Below, in pieces: positions 35,429-43,869 of a stretch of DNA of 64,000 bases. The translations under genes were made by a program, and so were the position numbers. The stretch comes from Treponema sp. (GTDB lineage Bacteria > Spirochaetota > Spirochaetia > Treponematales > Treponemataceae): positions 24,981-88,980 of the forward strand of contig JAFYWB010000029.1 in the NCBI GenBank assembly GCA_017549025.1. Reading direction: 5' to 3'. Below the pieces are notes generated by a model. That model did no database searches, was not told the origin of the DNA, and saw nothing but the letters and a program-made list of their open reading frames with translations. Each line of letters begins with the position of its first letter. Position 1 is the stretch's first letter.

Positions 35429-35464
35429 AGATTCAAAGGTTTTCCTTTGAATCTTTTTTTTTAT
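35429..35464 (+). terminator. Intrinsic terminator after the DHH gene
   Basis: AGATTCAAAGG (35429-35439) pairs with CCTTTGAATCT (35444-35454), followed by a T tract to about 35463. Confidence 0.9.
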
Positions 35465-35533
35465 TACGGTTCTACAATTTTTGGAGAACCGTAACAAAGG
35501 CGAGTCAAGGGTTTAAGCAAAGCGTCCCTTGAC
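35464..35533. repeat. Two consecutive inverted repeats in the long intergenic region
   Basis: TTACGGTTCT (35464-35473) pairs with AGAACCGTAA (35485-35494), and GTCAAGGG (35504-35511) pairs with CCCTTGAC (35526-35533). Both are perfect. They lie about 175-245 bp upstream of the sigma-54 promoter, the usual range for enhancer-binding-protein sites. A structured small RNA is an alternative. Confidence 0.5.
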
Positions 35534-35565
35534 CGACTGTCTTCAAAAAGTTCTCAAAATCTCCT

Positions 35566-35640
35566 AAAAAATTTATTTTTTCTCTTTTTATAAATTTTTT
35601 AGATTTTTTTATAATAAAAATAAAGAAAAATAAATTTTTT
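35566..35640. repeat. A/T-tract region with a long imperfect inverted repeat
   Basis: The left arm at 35566-35583 and the right arm at 35624-35640 (AGAAAAATAAATTTTTT) are reverse complements apart from one extra T. The interval is almost pure A/T with repeated A- and T-tracts, so intrinsic DNA curvature is likely. Apart from this, 35534-35708 holds no reading frame that I can support. Confidence 0.5.
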
Positions 35641-35708
35641 AAAATAAAAAATCTCGGAAATTCCCTACAAATATATCAAAAAAATCTAGTTTTCCACACA
35701 ATTTTAAG

Positions 35709-35725
35709 TTGGCACGATTCTTGCA
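35709..35725 (+). promoter_or_regulatory. Sigma-54 (RpoN) promoter, -24/-12 type
   Basis: TTGGCACGATTCTTGCA matches the RpoN consensus at all informative positions, with GG at 35711-35712, GC at 35723-35724 and exactly ten bases between them. The predicted start is about 35736. The ribosome site AAGGAGG (35743-35749) and the ATG (35756) follow at the right distances. Confidence 0.85.
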
Positions 35726-35755
35726 ATATATTCAGTATCATTAAGGAGGCATAAA

Positions 35756-36637
35756 ATGCTAGCAGTCAACAAAATTTATGTGTGTTACAAAAATCAGGAA
35801 ATTTCAAAGGAAAAGGCAGTATCCTGTCTTTTAGCTGAAATTTTCAAGTCGCCCTTGTACTATTGTACGGAGCGTTTACCAGAAGATGAAATCAGTAGCT
35901 TTCTCATCTGGATTCATCACCACATTCCCAAGATACTGGAAAACTATGATGATTCCAGTACCACCTTTCTCACCTACTTCACCTCCAGCGTACGCCTTAG
36001 GTACAAAAGCTGGAAGAGGTCAACGGTAAAGCAACGGTGCTTTCAAGAGGTACTGGATAACCAACAGTATCTAGATTATACGGAATCAAACGAAAATGAA
36101 TCCCAAGTAAGCGAAACGCCACCAGAGTATGAAATAGAATCTGAAAATAACATCAGCTTGAAGGAGCCATTGACAAAAAAACAGGCAACTACCCTTCTGG
36201 TTTTGTCATTGAAGTCCTATTACCTGCTTTCAGATAGAGTCGTCGCAACGATTCCTGCCCTCACAGGGATTAGTCCCCAGGAATTCAGCCAATACTTAAG
36301 GTCCATTGAAGATAAGATGCAGGACAAGCTAGAAATCCGCAAACACTTGGAAAATCGGGTAAACATGTCCTATATCATGTGCCAGCAATATGCCATTGAG
36401 CTGTCAAACATGACCGCAGATAGCTGCCAGTATCAGATTGTTTTCCAAAAATATGAAAACCAGAAGAAAAAGCTGGATTACTTGAGATACCGGCACAAGA
36501 CCTTCAATTTGAAGCCATCAAACAGAATGGTGGAGGATGTTTTGAATTTGCCAGAAGGAAGCGTACGTAGGATTCTAGCTACTGCAGGTAAATCAATCGA
36601 TCAAATTCTCTCGCTTCTTGACCTTAAAAAGGAGTAA
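35756..36637 (+). CDS. Unknown protein, divergent sigma-factor-like, under a sigma-54 promoter
   Basis: 293 residues, cytoplasmic, no signal peptide. I do not recognise a named family. Residues about 55-85 (ILENYDDSSTTFLTYFTSSV followed by RLRYKSWKR) resemble sigma region 2 wording, where chains with a 'yD-x-F-tYf...R' pattern bind the -10 element. The acidic middle is low in complexity. The C-terminal part has two helix-turn-helix-like stretches, including PSNRMVEDVLNLPEGSVRRI. It could be a degenerate sigma factor, an adaptor or a flagellar regulator. It is followed 15 bases later by rdgB and lies about 1.7 kb upstream of the flagellin genes. Confidence 0.6.
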   Translation: MLAVNKIYVCYKNQEISKEKAVSCLLAEIFKSPLYYCTERLPEDEISSFLIWIHHHIPKILENYDDSSTTFLTYFTSSVRLRYKSWKRSTVKQRCFQEVLDNQQYLDYTESNENESQVSETPPEYEIESENNISLKEPLTKKQATTLLVLSLKSYYLLSDRVVATIPALTGISPQEFSQYLRSIEDKMQDKLEIRKHLENRVNMSYIMCQQYAIELSNMTADSCQYQIVFQKYENQKKKLDYLRYRHKTFNLKPSNRMVEDVLNLPEGSVRRILATAGKSIDQILSLLDLKKE

Positions 36638-36652
36638 ATGATAGGATAAACT

Positions 36653-37339
36653 ATGAAAATTTACTTTGCATCAGGAAATTTACACAAGAAACAGGAAATG
36701 CAAGCATTATTCCCGGAATTTGACCTTGTAATTCCATCGGAAGAAGGTATTCACTTTGATCCAGAAGAAAATGGCTCCAGCTTTTTGGAGAACAGTCTCA
36801 TAAAAGCTCAAGCCCTGTGGAATATCGTCCGCCAGCCAGTATTAGCCGACGATTCTGGTATCTGCGTAGATATCCTCAAGGGAATTCCTGGAATTTATTC
36901 TGCTCGCTACGGAGGCCCGGATTTTCCCAAGGGAAAACCTGACGGAACAAAGCCAAGCCAGGGGGAACAAAATCAATTCCTTATCCAACAAACAGATTCT
37001 GCCCTCCAGGAGCTTGCTTCCCAGGGTATAACATTACCTGAAAATCCACGGAGTTGCCGATACGTTTGTGCCATGGTCTTGTATCTTGGACCAGATAGAT
37101 TTTATTCTGCCCAAGAAACCATGGAGGGCAGCCTCATCCAGAGCTTGGAGCTTTCCCGAGGCTCTGGTGGCTTTGGCTATGATCCCATAGTTATTCTTGC
37201 AGGAACGGATAAAACCATTGCCCAGCTTTCTGCACAGGAAAAAAATGCCCTTTCCCACCGTGGAAAGGCTGCCCGAGGTCTACACCAAATTCTTTTGTCT
37301 CTGGCGCCAGATGCTTTTGTCTCTGGTGGCATCCACTGA
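36653..37339 (+). CDS. rdgB: Non-canonical purine NTP pyrophosphatase (RdgB/HAM1)
   Basis: 228 residues. It hydrolyses dITP, XTP and ITP to keep deaminated purines out of nucleic acids. Family blocks: ASGNLHKKQEM at the N terminus, VLADDSGICVDIL, GIYSARYGG, GFGYDPIV and ALSHRGKA. AGGA precedes the ATG. It probably shares the transcript of the sigma-54-driven gene. The opposite-strand methyltransferase gene ends 3 bases after the stop. Confidence 0.93.
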   Translation: MKIYFASGNLHKKQEMQALFPEFDLVIPSEEGIHFDPEENGSSFLENSLIKAQALWNIVRQPVLADDSGICVDILKGIPGIYSARYGGPDFPKGKPDGTKPSQGEQNQFLIQQTDSALQELASQGITLPENPRSCRYVCAMVLYLGPDRFYSAQETMEGSLIQSLELSRGSGGFGYDPIVILAGTDKTIAQLSAQEKNALSHRGKAARGLHQILLSLAPDAFVSGGIH

Positions 37340-37342
37340 CAA

Positions 37343-38143
37343 TTACACCTTGAATGAGGCATCTTCTTGTTTCTTGAACAAAAAGATTCGAGGAGATGCC
37401 TTTCCAAGGTATTCCAACCCACAGGTTCTTCCACAGGCTTCCATGGCTTTTTCCGTATAAAAGGACACATGAGTTCTGTCGTCCTTGTACCACCACTTTT
37501 TAAAATCCTCTGGAATCACCATTTCATCAGGGATTGGCAAAGTTCCCACTGCAACAAAACCGCCAGCACAACAGCAATCCGCCAAACCAGCAAAGCCATC
37601 CCAAGGCTGCTCAAAATGCTCTGCCACCTCAAGGCACAAAACCAAGGGTACCTTCCCCCTCTTTCCCTCTGGAGCAAAAAAAGGGTCCCATCCTCCAATG
37701 GCATCCTTGTCTGGCAAGGCAGGAAGAACTTGAGCCAGTTGTTCCACACAAGAGTCTAAGCTTTGAATTTCCTGCCACACCAGTTTTTTTTCAAAAGATT
37801 TTTCCTGACGTTGCCTTTCAGAAATTAATTTCAATAGCTGCACCATAGCTGGATTTGGTCCGCTTCCATAATCTAAAATTCCAGAAAGCTGAAAGGACGG
37901 AAGAGATCCAAAAGTATTGAGCAAAAAGGCTCCAAGAAATTGTGCGTAGCCTAAATCCTCCAAGGTATTATGATGGTAATTGTAGCGCTGTAGCTGCTGT
38001 GAGCTAGATAAAAAATCCTTTTCCGACAAAGAAATAGCCTTGCAACAGCCACAACGAAAATATTCACTACTGCGTTTTTTCGTGACAATCAAAAACGAGG
38101 AAACATCTTTATAACCACAAAATTTACATCGGGAAAAAAGCAT
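37343..38143 (-). CDS. Class I SAM-dependent methyltransferase with N-terminal zinc-ribbon motif
   Basis: 266 residues. Residues 6-9 (CKFC) and about 32-35 (CGCC) look like a rubredoxin-type zinc knuckle. The Rossmann motif I is ILDYGSGPNPAMVQLL, and PLVLCLEVAEHFEQPW is the post-motif typical of the Methyltransf_23 group. The substrate is unknown. The neighbours are flagellar, so flagellin or glycan modification is conceivable but unproven. A TATAGT box on the minus strand (38154-38149) ends 5 nt before the ATG, close to leaderless spacing. Confidence 0.75.
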   Translation of the reverse strand: MLFSRCKFCGYKDVSSFLIVTKKRSSEYFRCGCCKAISLSEKDFLSSSQQLQRYNYHHNTLEDLGYAQFLGAFLLNTFGSLPSFQLSGILDYGSGPNPAMVQLLKLISERQRQEKSFEKKLVWQEIQSLDSCVEQLAQVLPALPDKDAIGGWDPFFAPEGKRGKVPLVLCLEVAEHFEQPWDGFAGLADCCCAGGFVAVGTLPIPDEMVIPEDFKKWWYKDDRTHVSFYTEKAMEACGRTCGLEYLGKASPRIFLFKKQEDASFKV

Positions 38144-38162
38144 ACAAAACTATAATTTATCC

Positions 38163-38189
38163 TCAAGAAAAAAGCAATTCAACCGATAT
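38163..38189 (+). promoter_or_regulatory. Sigma-28 (FliA)-type promoter of the first flagellin gene
   Basis: TCAA (38163-38166), a 15-base spacer, then ACCGATAT (38182-38189). It compares well with the TAAA-N15-GCCGATAA consensus for flagellin promoters. It leaves a leader of about 140 nt. Confidence 0.65.
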
Positions 38190-38292
38190 TCATTATGAAG
38201 AGTTGTATGGAAGGACAGCTTCGTTGAAGGATCCGACCATACATTTTCACCGTAAGTTATCACTAATGTAGCCTTGTAGTGTAAACTTGCAA

Positions 38293-38332
38293 CGGACAGC
38301 AGGGAAGTTGTCCGAAAACAATTCCATGGAGG
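38293..38332 (+). promoter_or_regulatory. GGA-loop hairpin plus GGA at the ribosome site: candidate CsrA target in flaB leader
   Basis: CGGACA (38293-38298) pairs with TGTCCG (38309-38314), exposing AGGGA in the loop. A second GGA (38328-38330) sits inside the ribosome site ATGGAGG, 25 nt downstream. The second flagellin leader has the same arrangement. Confidence 0.5.
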
Positions 38333-38338
38333 AAAAAT

Positions 38339-39199
38339 ATGGTTATCAACCACAACATGTCAGCTATGTATTCCAACCGCCAGCTTGGTGTAACAAACGT
38401 AAGCTTGCAGAAGGACATGGAAAAGCTCTCATCCGGAATGAAGATCAACCGGGCCGGCGACGACGCTTCAGGACTTGCAGTATCTGAGAAGATGCGTGCA
38501 CAGATTCGTGGCTTGAACCAGGCTTCTCGGAACGCATCTAATGGTATCAGCTTCATCCAGGCAACCGAAGGTTACCTGCAGGAAACAACTGATATCATGC
38601 AGCGCATCCGCGAGCTTGCTGTTCAGTCAGCCAACGGAATCTACACCGACGAAGATCGTATGCAGATTCAGGTTGAAATCTCTCAGCTGGTTGCAGAAGT
38701 AGACCGCATTGCTAGTTCAGCACAGTTCAACGGATTGAACATGCTTACTGGACGCTATGCAAAGCAAACAGGTGAAAACTCTGTAACAGGTTCTATGTGG
38801 TTCCATATCGGCGCCAACATGGACCAGCGCATGGAAGTTTACATCGGTACAATGACCGCTGTAGCTCTGGGCGTTCGCGAACTGGGCGACGAGACAATCA
38901 TTAGCTTGGCATCACCGGCTGAAGCCAACCGCGCAATCGGTACTATCGACGAAGCATTGAAGAAGATCAACAAGCAGCGTGCTGACTTGGGTGGATACCA
39001 GAATCGTCTTGAGCATGCAGTTAAGGGCATCGACATTGCCGCTGAAAACCTGCAGGCTGCTGAGTCACGCATCCGTGACACAGACATGGCAGCTCAGATG
39101 GTTGAGTTCACCAAGAACCAGGTACTGGCACAGGCTGGAACTGCAATGCTGGCTCAGGCCAACACTCAGTCTCAGAATGTAATGACTCTCCTGAGATAG
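38339..39199 (+). CDS. flaB: Flagellin, FlaB core filament protein (first copy)
   Basis: 286 residues, the length of spirochaetal FlaB. The N-terminal D0/D1 helix begins [17 protein letters not shown] with the flagellin signature [20 protein letters not shown]. The C-terminal D0 helix ends in [20 protein letters not shown] followed by [16 protein letters not shown]. The variable middle is very short, as expected for the periplasmic filament core. It is assembled in the periplasm through the flagellar export apparatus, with no signal peptide. A sigma-28-type promoter and a structured leader precede it. Confidence 0.97.
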   Translation: MVINHNMSAMYSNRQLGVTNVSLQKDMEKLSSGMKINRAGDDASGLAVSEKMRAQIRGLNQASRNASNGISFIQATEGYLQETTDIMQRIRELAVQSANGIYTDEDRMQIQVEISQLVAEVDRIASSAQFNGLNMLTGRYAKQTGENSVTGSMWFHIGANMDQRMEVYIGTMTAVALGVRELGDETIISLASPAEANRAIGTIDEALKKINKQRADLGGYQNRLEHAVKGIDIAAENLQAAESRIRDTDMAAQMVEFTKNQVLAQAGTAMLAQANTQSQNVMTLLR

Positions 39200-39214
39200 T
39201 AGTCATAGTATTAA

Positions 39215-39264
39215 CCGGAGGTGGTGTGGTTCACACTACACTACCTCCGGATTTGCGTTATTTT
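39215..39264 (+). terminator. Strong hairpin after the first flagellin gene
   Basis: CCGGAGGT (39215-39222) pairs with ACCTCCGG (39243-39250), with further inner pairs (GTGT/ACAC). The tail is only moderately T-rich. The rest of the 39200-39527 interval is the promoter and leader of the next flagellin gene. Confidence 0.65.
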
Positions 39265-39285
39265 AAAAAAGTTTCTCTTTTTCTC

Positions 39286-39314
39286 TTTACAACTCTTTCA
39301 ATAATCGATATACT
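39286..39314 (+). promoter_or_regulatory. Sigma-70-type promoter of the second flagellin gene
   Basis: TTTACA (39286-39291), a 17-base spacer and TATACT (39309-39314). The overlapping ATCGATAT (39304-39311) looks like a sigma-28 -10, but no TAAA lies at the right distance. The leader is about 200 nt and contains CAGCAT...ATGCTG pairing. Confidence 0.5.
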
Positions 39315-39487
39315 AATAATGATTTTGGTATGATTTTAGACATACTACGTGATCTTTGAAATCTACCTTCCATTTTGTCTGTGACAGCATGAATGGACAT
39401 TGACCATAACAGTGTCTTTTTATGCTGAAGGCTCTAAAACCATACAGGATGGCGCAACTCCGTATCGGGCCCCATAGGCATAAGGCT

Positions 39488-39522
39488 AGGACAGGGACTG
39501 TCTTGGAAAACAACATGGAGGG
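39488..39522 (+). promoter_or_regulatory. Hairpin with exact GGA loop in the second flaB leader: candidate CsrA target
   Basis: AGGACAG (39488-39494) pairs with CTGTCTT (39498-39504), leaving only GGA (39495-39497) in the loop. A second GGA (39517-39519) lies in the ribosome site ATGGAGG. This is the layout of known CsrA sites on flagellin mRNAs. Confidence 0.55.
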
Positions 39523-39527
39523 TAACT

Positions 39528-40382
39528 ATGATTATTAATCACAACATGAGTTCTATGTATGCTAATCGTACATTGGGAGTATCAAATGCACAGATTCAGG
39601 GCAACATAGAGAAACTCAGTTCTGGTCAGCGCATAAATAGAGCTGGCGACGATGCATCCGGATTGGCCGTATCTGAGAAGATGCGATCACAGATTCGTGG
39701 TCTGAATCAGGCTAACAGAAACATTCAGAATGGTGTTTCTTTTATTCAGACAACTGAAGGATATCTTCAGGAGACCACCGATATTCTGCAGCGTATCCGT
39801 GAGCTTGCCGTTCAGTCAGCTAACGGAATCTACACCGACGAAGATCGTATGCAGATTCAGGTAGAAGTATCCCAGTTGGTAGCTGAGGTAGACCGCATTG
39901 CAAGTCAGGCTCAGTTCAACGGAATGAATATGCTTACTGGTGCTTTCGCCACCGATTCCGTAGTTGGTCGTGTAATGCAGCTTCAGGTTGGAGCAAACAT
40001 GGACCAGAACGCCCGTGTGTACATTGGTACCATGACAGCTCAGGCTCTTGGTCTGGTTGGTACAGCAGGATCTGATCAAAAGATTTCCATCAGTACTCCT
40101 GAAGAAGCCAACGTAGCCATTGGTTCTGTAGATGCCGCTCTTAAGGCCGTTTCAAGACAGCGTGCCGACTTGGGTGCATATCAGAATCGCTTTGAGATGG
40201 CCTCAAACGGAGTTGCTATTGCAGCAGAAAACTTGCAGGCTGCTGAGTCACGTATCCGCGATACAGACATGGCATCTGAAATGGTAGAGTACACAAGAAA
40301 CCAGATCCTGACACAGGCAGGAACTGCAATGTTGGCTCAGGCTAACGTTCAGTCACAGAACGTATTGGCATTGTTGAGCTAA
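39528..40382 (+). CDS. flaB: Flagellin, FlaB core filament protein (second copy)
   Basis: 284 residues, paralogous to the gene just upstream over its whole length. It starts [17 protein letters not shown], keeps [20 protein letters not shown] and [20 protein letters not shown], and ends [16 protein letters not shown]. It diverges mainly in the short centre. Two or three FlaB proteins co-assemble in treponemal filament cores. Its promoter looks sigma-70-like, unlike the first copy, so the subunits may be made at different times. Confidence 0.97.
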   Translation: MIINHNMSSMYANRTLGVSNAQIQGNIEKLSSGQRINRAGDDASGLAVSEKMRSQIRGLNQANRNIQNGVSFIQTTEGYLQETTDILQRIRELAVQSANGIYTDEDRMQIQVEVSQLVAEVDRIASQAQFNGMNMLTGAFATDSVVGRVMQLQVGANMDQNARVYIGTMTAQALGLVGTAGSDQKISISTPEEANVAIGSVDAALKAVSRQRADLGAYQNRFEMASNGVAIAAENLQAAESRIRDTDMASEMVEYTRNQILTQAGTAMLAQANVQSQNVLALLS

Positions 40383-40435
40383 TTTAACCTTTCATCAAAG
40401 AGATATCTGGATGTCATCTTTTTGATGAGTGTAAA

Positions 40436-40470
40436 CCAAGAGAGGTGCGCCCCTCTCTTGGTTTTATTTT
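40436..40470 (+). terminator. Intrinsic terminator between flaB and flaG
   Basis: CCAAGAGAGG (40436-40445) pairs with CCTCTCTTGG (40452-40461), followed by a T-rich run. The flaG ribosome site AGGAGG comes directly after, so partial read-through could set the flagellin to flaG/fliD ratio. Confidence 0.85.
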
Positions 40471-40481
40471 AGGAGGAGCCC

Positions 40482-40850
40482 ATGAGTGCAATTCAATCAC
40501 TTGGGCGGAATTGGGCAATAGATAGCCGCCTTTACAAAACCTCATCAGCTACCCCATCGGTAGCATCAAAACAGCTTACTATATCTGTACCTGATGCAGC
40601 TGAAGTAGCTCAAACCCTTGCTGATAATCTTTCTAAAGACAAAACCTATATTCAGAAATTGCAACAAGTTGCAGATTCCCTAGACAGAAAAGTTACATTC
40701 AACGTAAATCAGGAATTAGGCCAAGTTGTCGTCAAGATTGTGGACCCATCTACCGATAAGATAATAAGGGAAATCCCCTCTGTAGATATGCAAGAGCTAA
40801 AAGTCACAATGCGACAAACTATTGGCATGATTATTGACGAAAGCGTATAG
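40482..40850 (+). CDS. flaG: FlaG family flagellar protein
   Basis: 122 residues. The C-terminal FlaG domain reads KVTFNVNQELGQVVVKIVDP and then DKIIREIPSVDM, with the family's IREIP motif. FlaG proteins affect filament length and usually sit next to fliD, as here. AGGAGG precedes the ATG. Confidence 0.92.
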   Translation: MSAIQSLGRNWAIDSRLYKTSSATPSVASKQLTISVPDAAEVAQTLADNLSKDKTYIQKLQQVADSLDRKVTFNVNQELGQVVVKIVDPSTDKIIREIPSVDMQELKVTMRQTIGMIIDESV

Positions 40851-40878
40851 GATTTATATCTACAGACATAGGTGAAGG

Positions 40879-42960
40879 ATGTCTGGAATCAGTATACCCG
40901 GTGTGGGAGATAAGTACAAAACAAACGAACTCGTAGAAGCACTTATCAATCAGGAGAAAATTCCGTTAGAACGGGAACAAAAAACTCTTGATGGATACAA
41001 GGTACAGAAGGATGCCTTGAGAAGTGTTAATCAAAACATGTCTTCATTACGAGAGAGTGCAAGAAATCTCTATTCTTTTGACAATCCTTTTAGCAATAAA
41101 ATGGGAATTTCTTCCGATGAGGATGCAATTTCAGTAGATCCAGGAAGAAACGCCTCCTTTGAATCATTCAAAATTGATGTTCTCCAACCAGCTACAACCG
41201 ATAGATTTCTTTCAAAGGAGATTGAAATAAGCTATCGTGTTGATGCAGGAAAATATATCTTTAAGTCTGGAGAAAAAGACGTAACCGTTAATTGGAAGGG
41301 CGGCACCTTAAAGGATTTTGTTACCGCTGTAAACAAGCGGAGTAAAGACATTGTAAAGGCAACCTTGGTAGGTGTGTCTCCTGGAAAGCAGGCCCTTTTA
41401 TTGGAGTCCTTGCAAACAGGAGAGGCAAATCGGCTTATTTTTGAAGAGGATGCCTTGGAATTTGCCAAGTCCATTGGAATGATTCAAAAGGTACAGAGTA
41501 AGGGTACTCCCCTCTCTTCCTCCAGCGCTATTAAAGAAGTACCAGTCAACACTCGTTCTATTTCCACCAGTCAGGAGCAGGTAGGCATGCCAAGCCTGTC
41601 TTCCAAGGAAGTTACCGTTAAGGATGGAATCATTACAGTACCACCGAGAGGAAGTTTTTCCATCGATGTGCCTTCAAATATTGCCAGTGATCCAAACCAG
41701 CGGATCGAATTTTCCATTGGACAGGCAGATGTAGCAGATATTACCACAGCCTTGAATGAAGCGGCCCAAGAACCTGTTTTACCAGGTCCAGGTGGTATCA
41801 ATTTTAAGGGAATCCGAATCGATAACTTTCAGTCTGATACTACCTTGCCCAAAAACACTACCAATATTCCAAAGACACCTCTGAGCCCCATCAATGATGA
41901 GCAGATTGTTTCAATACGGCTACAAAATGGCTCTGAAATCCCCATTGACCATCAGGCAGGAGCCACCAATGAAGACGGAAGTAAGCAGGTTTCTATCGAA
42001 GTAGCTGATTATCCTGACATTGACTCCATTGTGGTACGCAATAGAAATACTGGTAAGGAGCTAACCCTCAGTACCATTGAAACCTTCAACAAGAATGCAG
42101 ACTTGGGCTTTGAGCCTACGAATCCTGCCAGTGTTGCTCAGGATGCAAAAATCAAATACGAAGGAATCACCATTACCCGACCTACTAACGATATAGACGA
42201 TGTGGTTCCCGACGTTACGCTCCATGTTAAGCAAAAGACCGATAGAACAGCTACCATCGACATAAAGCCTGACACAGAATCAGCAAAGGAAGCCTTGATT
42301 ACCTTTGTGGGAACATATAATCAGCTGATTGCGGAAATCAATGTGTTGACCCAAGCCAACGAGGAAATTATTTCTGAGCTGCAATATCTTTCTGATGAGG
42401 AATCTGAGCAATATAAGGAATGGCTGGGACTGTTTCAAAGTGATTTTTCACTTAAAAATGGAAAGAGCACCATGCAAACAATCATGTCTGCTCCCTATGT
42501 TGTGGAAGAAAACTCAGATATCTCCATGCTTTCTCACTTAGGAATTTCCACCAGCGCCGACAGCTTTTCAAGCTTTTCTGCCAGTCGCTTGCGTGGGTAT
42601 CTTGAAATAAATGAAAAGGAGCTGGATAAGGCTCTAGAAAATAATCTTTTGGAAATTAAGAATATTTTCGGCTATGATACCGATGGAGATATGGTAATTG
42701 ACAGTGGAATCGCCTATCTTTTGGATACTCGATTGCAAAGCTACGTGCAGTCTGGAGGAATCATTCCCACAAAAATATCTGGAATTGATACACGAATCGC
42801 TAGTTCAGAGACACGGATTCAAAAACTAGAGACCCAGATTGAGGCTAAGGAGCAGGAGCTGAAGCAGAAATACAGCCAGATGGAATCTACCTTAAATAGC
42901 CTTGATTCACAGTCCCAGTCTATAAACAATACTTTTAATAAATCTAGTGGAAACAACTAG
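40879..42960 (+). CDS. fliD: Flagellar filament cap protein FliD (hook-associated protein 2)
   Basis: 693 residues. The N-terminal FliD domain starts MSGISIPGVGDKYKTNELVE, and the C-terminal FliD domain ends in a long coiled coil (RIQKLETQIEAKEQELKQKY). The central part is large and divergent, with many Asp/Asn-rich beta segments. It caps the growing periplasmic filament and folds flagellin into place. GGTGAAGG precedes the ATG. It is cotranscribed with flaG and the genes that follow. Confidence 0.93.
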   Translation: MSGISIPGVGDKYKTNELVEALINQEKIPLEREQKTLDGYKVQKDALRSVNQNMSSLRESARNLYSFDNPFSNKMGISSDEDAISVDPGRNASFESFKIDVLQPATTDRFLSKEIEISYRVDAGKYIFKSGEKDVTVNWKGGTLKDFVTAVNKRSKDIVKATLVGVSPGKQALLLESLQTGEANRLIFEEDALEFAKSIGMIQKVQSKGTPLSSSSAIKEVPVNTRSISTSQEQVGMPSLSSKEVTVKDGIITVPPRGSFSIDVPSNIASDPNQRIEFSIGQADVADITTALNEAAQEPVLPGPGGINFKGIRIDNFQSDTTLPKNTTNIPKTPLSPINDEQIVSIRLQNGSEIPIDHQAGATNEDGSKQVSIEVADYPDIDSIVVRNRNTGKELTLSTIETFNKNADLGFEPTNPASVAQDAKIKYEGITITRPTNDIDDVVPDVTLHVKQKTDRTATIDIKPDTESAKEALITFVGTYNQLIAEINVLTQANEEIISELQYLSDEESEQYKEWLGLFQSDFSLKNGKSTMQTIMSAPYVVEENSDISMLSHLGISTSADSFSSFSASRLRGYLEINEKELDKALENNLLEIKNIFGYDTDGDMVIDSGIAYLLDTRLQSYVQSGGIIPTKISGIDTRIASSETRIQKLETQIEAKEQELKQKYSQMESTLNSLDSQSQSINNTFNKSSGNN

Positions 42961-42978
42961 AAGAAGCGGGGGTAAGAA

Positions 42979-43569
42979 ATGAAAATATATATCAATGGGC
43001 AAGAAGCAGATATTACCCTTGATTCAGAAAAGAACTTGGGTGACGTTCTCACTTCCTTTGAGGCTGAATGTGCAAAAAACAAGGCCACCACAGTGAATAT
43101 TGTGGTTGACGGAGAGGAAGTCAGTGTAGATGTATTCGATGTATTTACTCAAAAGCCTGTGGAAGCTATCAATACTTTGGAATTAACCACCATCACTGAA
43201 GATGACGTGTTGCTTTCATTCAAGGATATTGCCACTCGTTTTGGGGAAATTATTGAGGACATGAAGTTGATTTCTCTTCAGTTTCAGAATGGGCAGGATA
43301 AAAAGGCTCTGGTAACAGTAACCCAGCTGGCAGACACTGTGGATTATTTTTGTAAGGCAACTGCCCTGTCTACCCTTTTTCCTGAAAAATTTGCTGACAT
43401 GAATATTGATGGCGTTGCAATTCAGGATTTCTTTGGTGACTTTATGACAATTCTCACAGATTTTGAGGAAGCCTTTAAGAATTCTGATTCTGTAATGCTA
43501 GGAGATCTTGCTGAATACGAGATTACTCCACGGATTGAGTCCATTATTTCCATGATTGATTCAATTTAA
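42979..43569 (+). CDS. Unknown acidic protein downstream of fliD
   Basis: 196 residues, strongly acidic, without signal peptide. I do not recognise it. Residues 1-60 look like a small beta domain (MKIYINGQEADITLDSEKNL), and the rest is helical (LLSFKDIATRFGEIIEDMKL). In many bacteria the gene after fliD encodes a flagellar export chaperone (FliS or FliT). This protein is too long and too different for a direct assignment, but an analogous role is a fair guess. A GGGGG stretch precedes the ATG. Confidence 0.75.
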   Translation: MKIYINGQEADITLDSEKNLGDVLTSFEAECAKNKATTVNIVVDGEEVSVDVFDVFTQKPVEAINTLELTTITEDDVLLSFKDIATRFGEIIEDMKLISLQFQNGQDKKALVTVTQLADTVDYFCKATALSTLFPEKFADMNIDGVAIQDFFGDFMTILTDFEEAFKNSDSVMLGDLAEYEITPRIESIISMIDSI

Positions 43570-43602
43570 TTCGTAGTATAACCCGATTTTGGAGATGTAG
43601 AA

Positions 43603-43869
43603 ATGCAGATACTGAAGTTGAACAATGTGAATAAGAATGAGGGTGTAATATACTATCGCAGACACTATACTGCCGAGGCAGAGATTGAGCTGCCAAACTG
43701 CGTGGAAAAGGTTCCCATCTCATTCACCATAGAGACAGGTCCCCTTGGAGACAAGCAATTTGACATTGAATTTGATCTACAAAGAATCAATTATCCCATT
43801 GTACCCATAAAACGGGCATTGAAAGAGTATATCTTGAATATTGATCAGTTGGGAGCGTTGCCCCTATGA
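43603..43869 (+). CDS. Small unknown protein between the fliD unit and tsaE
   Basis: 88 residues, beta-rich (MQILKLNNVNKNEGVIYYRR, then ISFTIETGPLGDKQFDIEFD), with no signal peptide. GGAG lies upstream of the ATG. The stop overlaps tsaE by 4 bases. No family recognised. Confidence 0.75.
   Translation: MQILKLNNVNKNEGVIYYRRHYTAEAEIELPNCVEKVPISFTIETGPLGDKQFDIEFDLQRINYPIVPIKRALKEYILNIDQLGALPL

Noticed and set aside
38151..38156. TATAAT on the plus strand before the first flagellin gene
   Set aside because: No -35 at a fitting distance, and the sigma-28-type site next to it explains the promoter better; the same bases belong to the -10 of the opposite gene.
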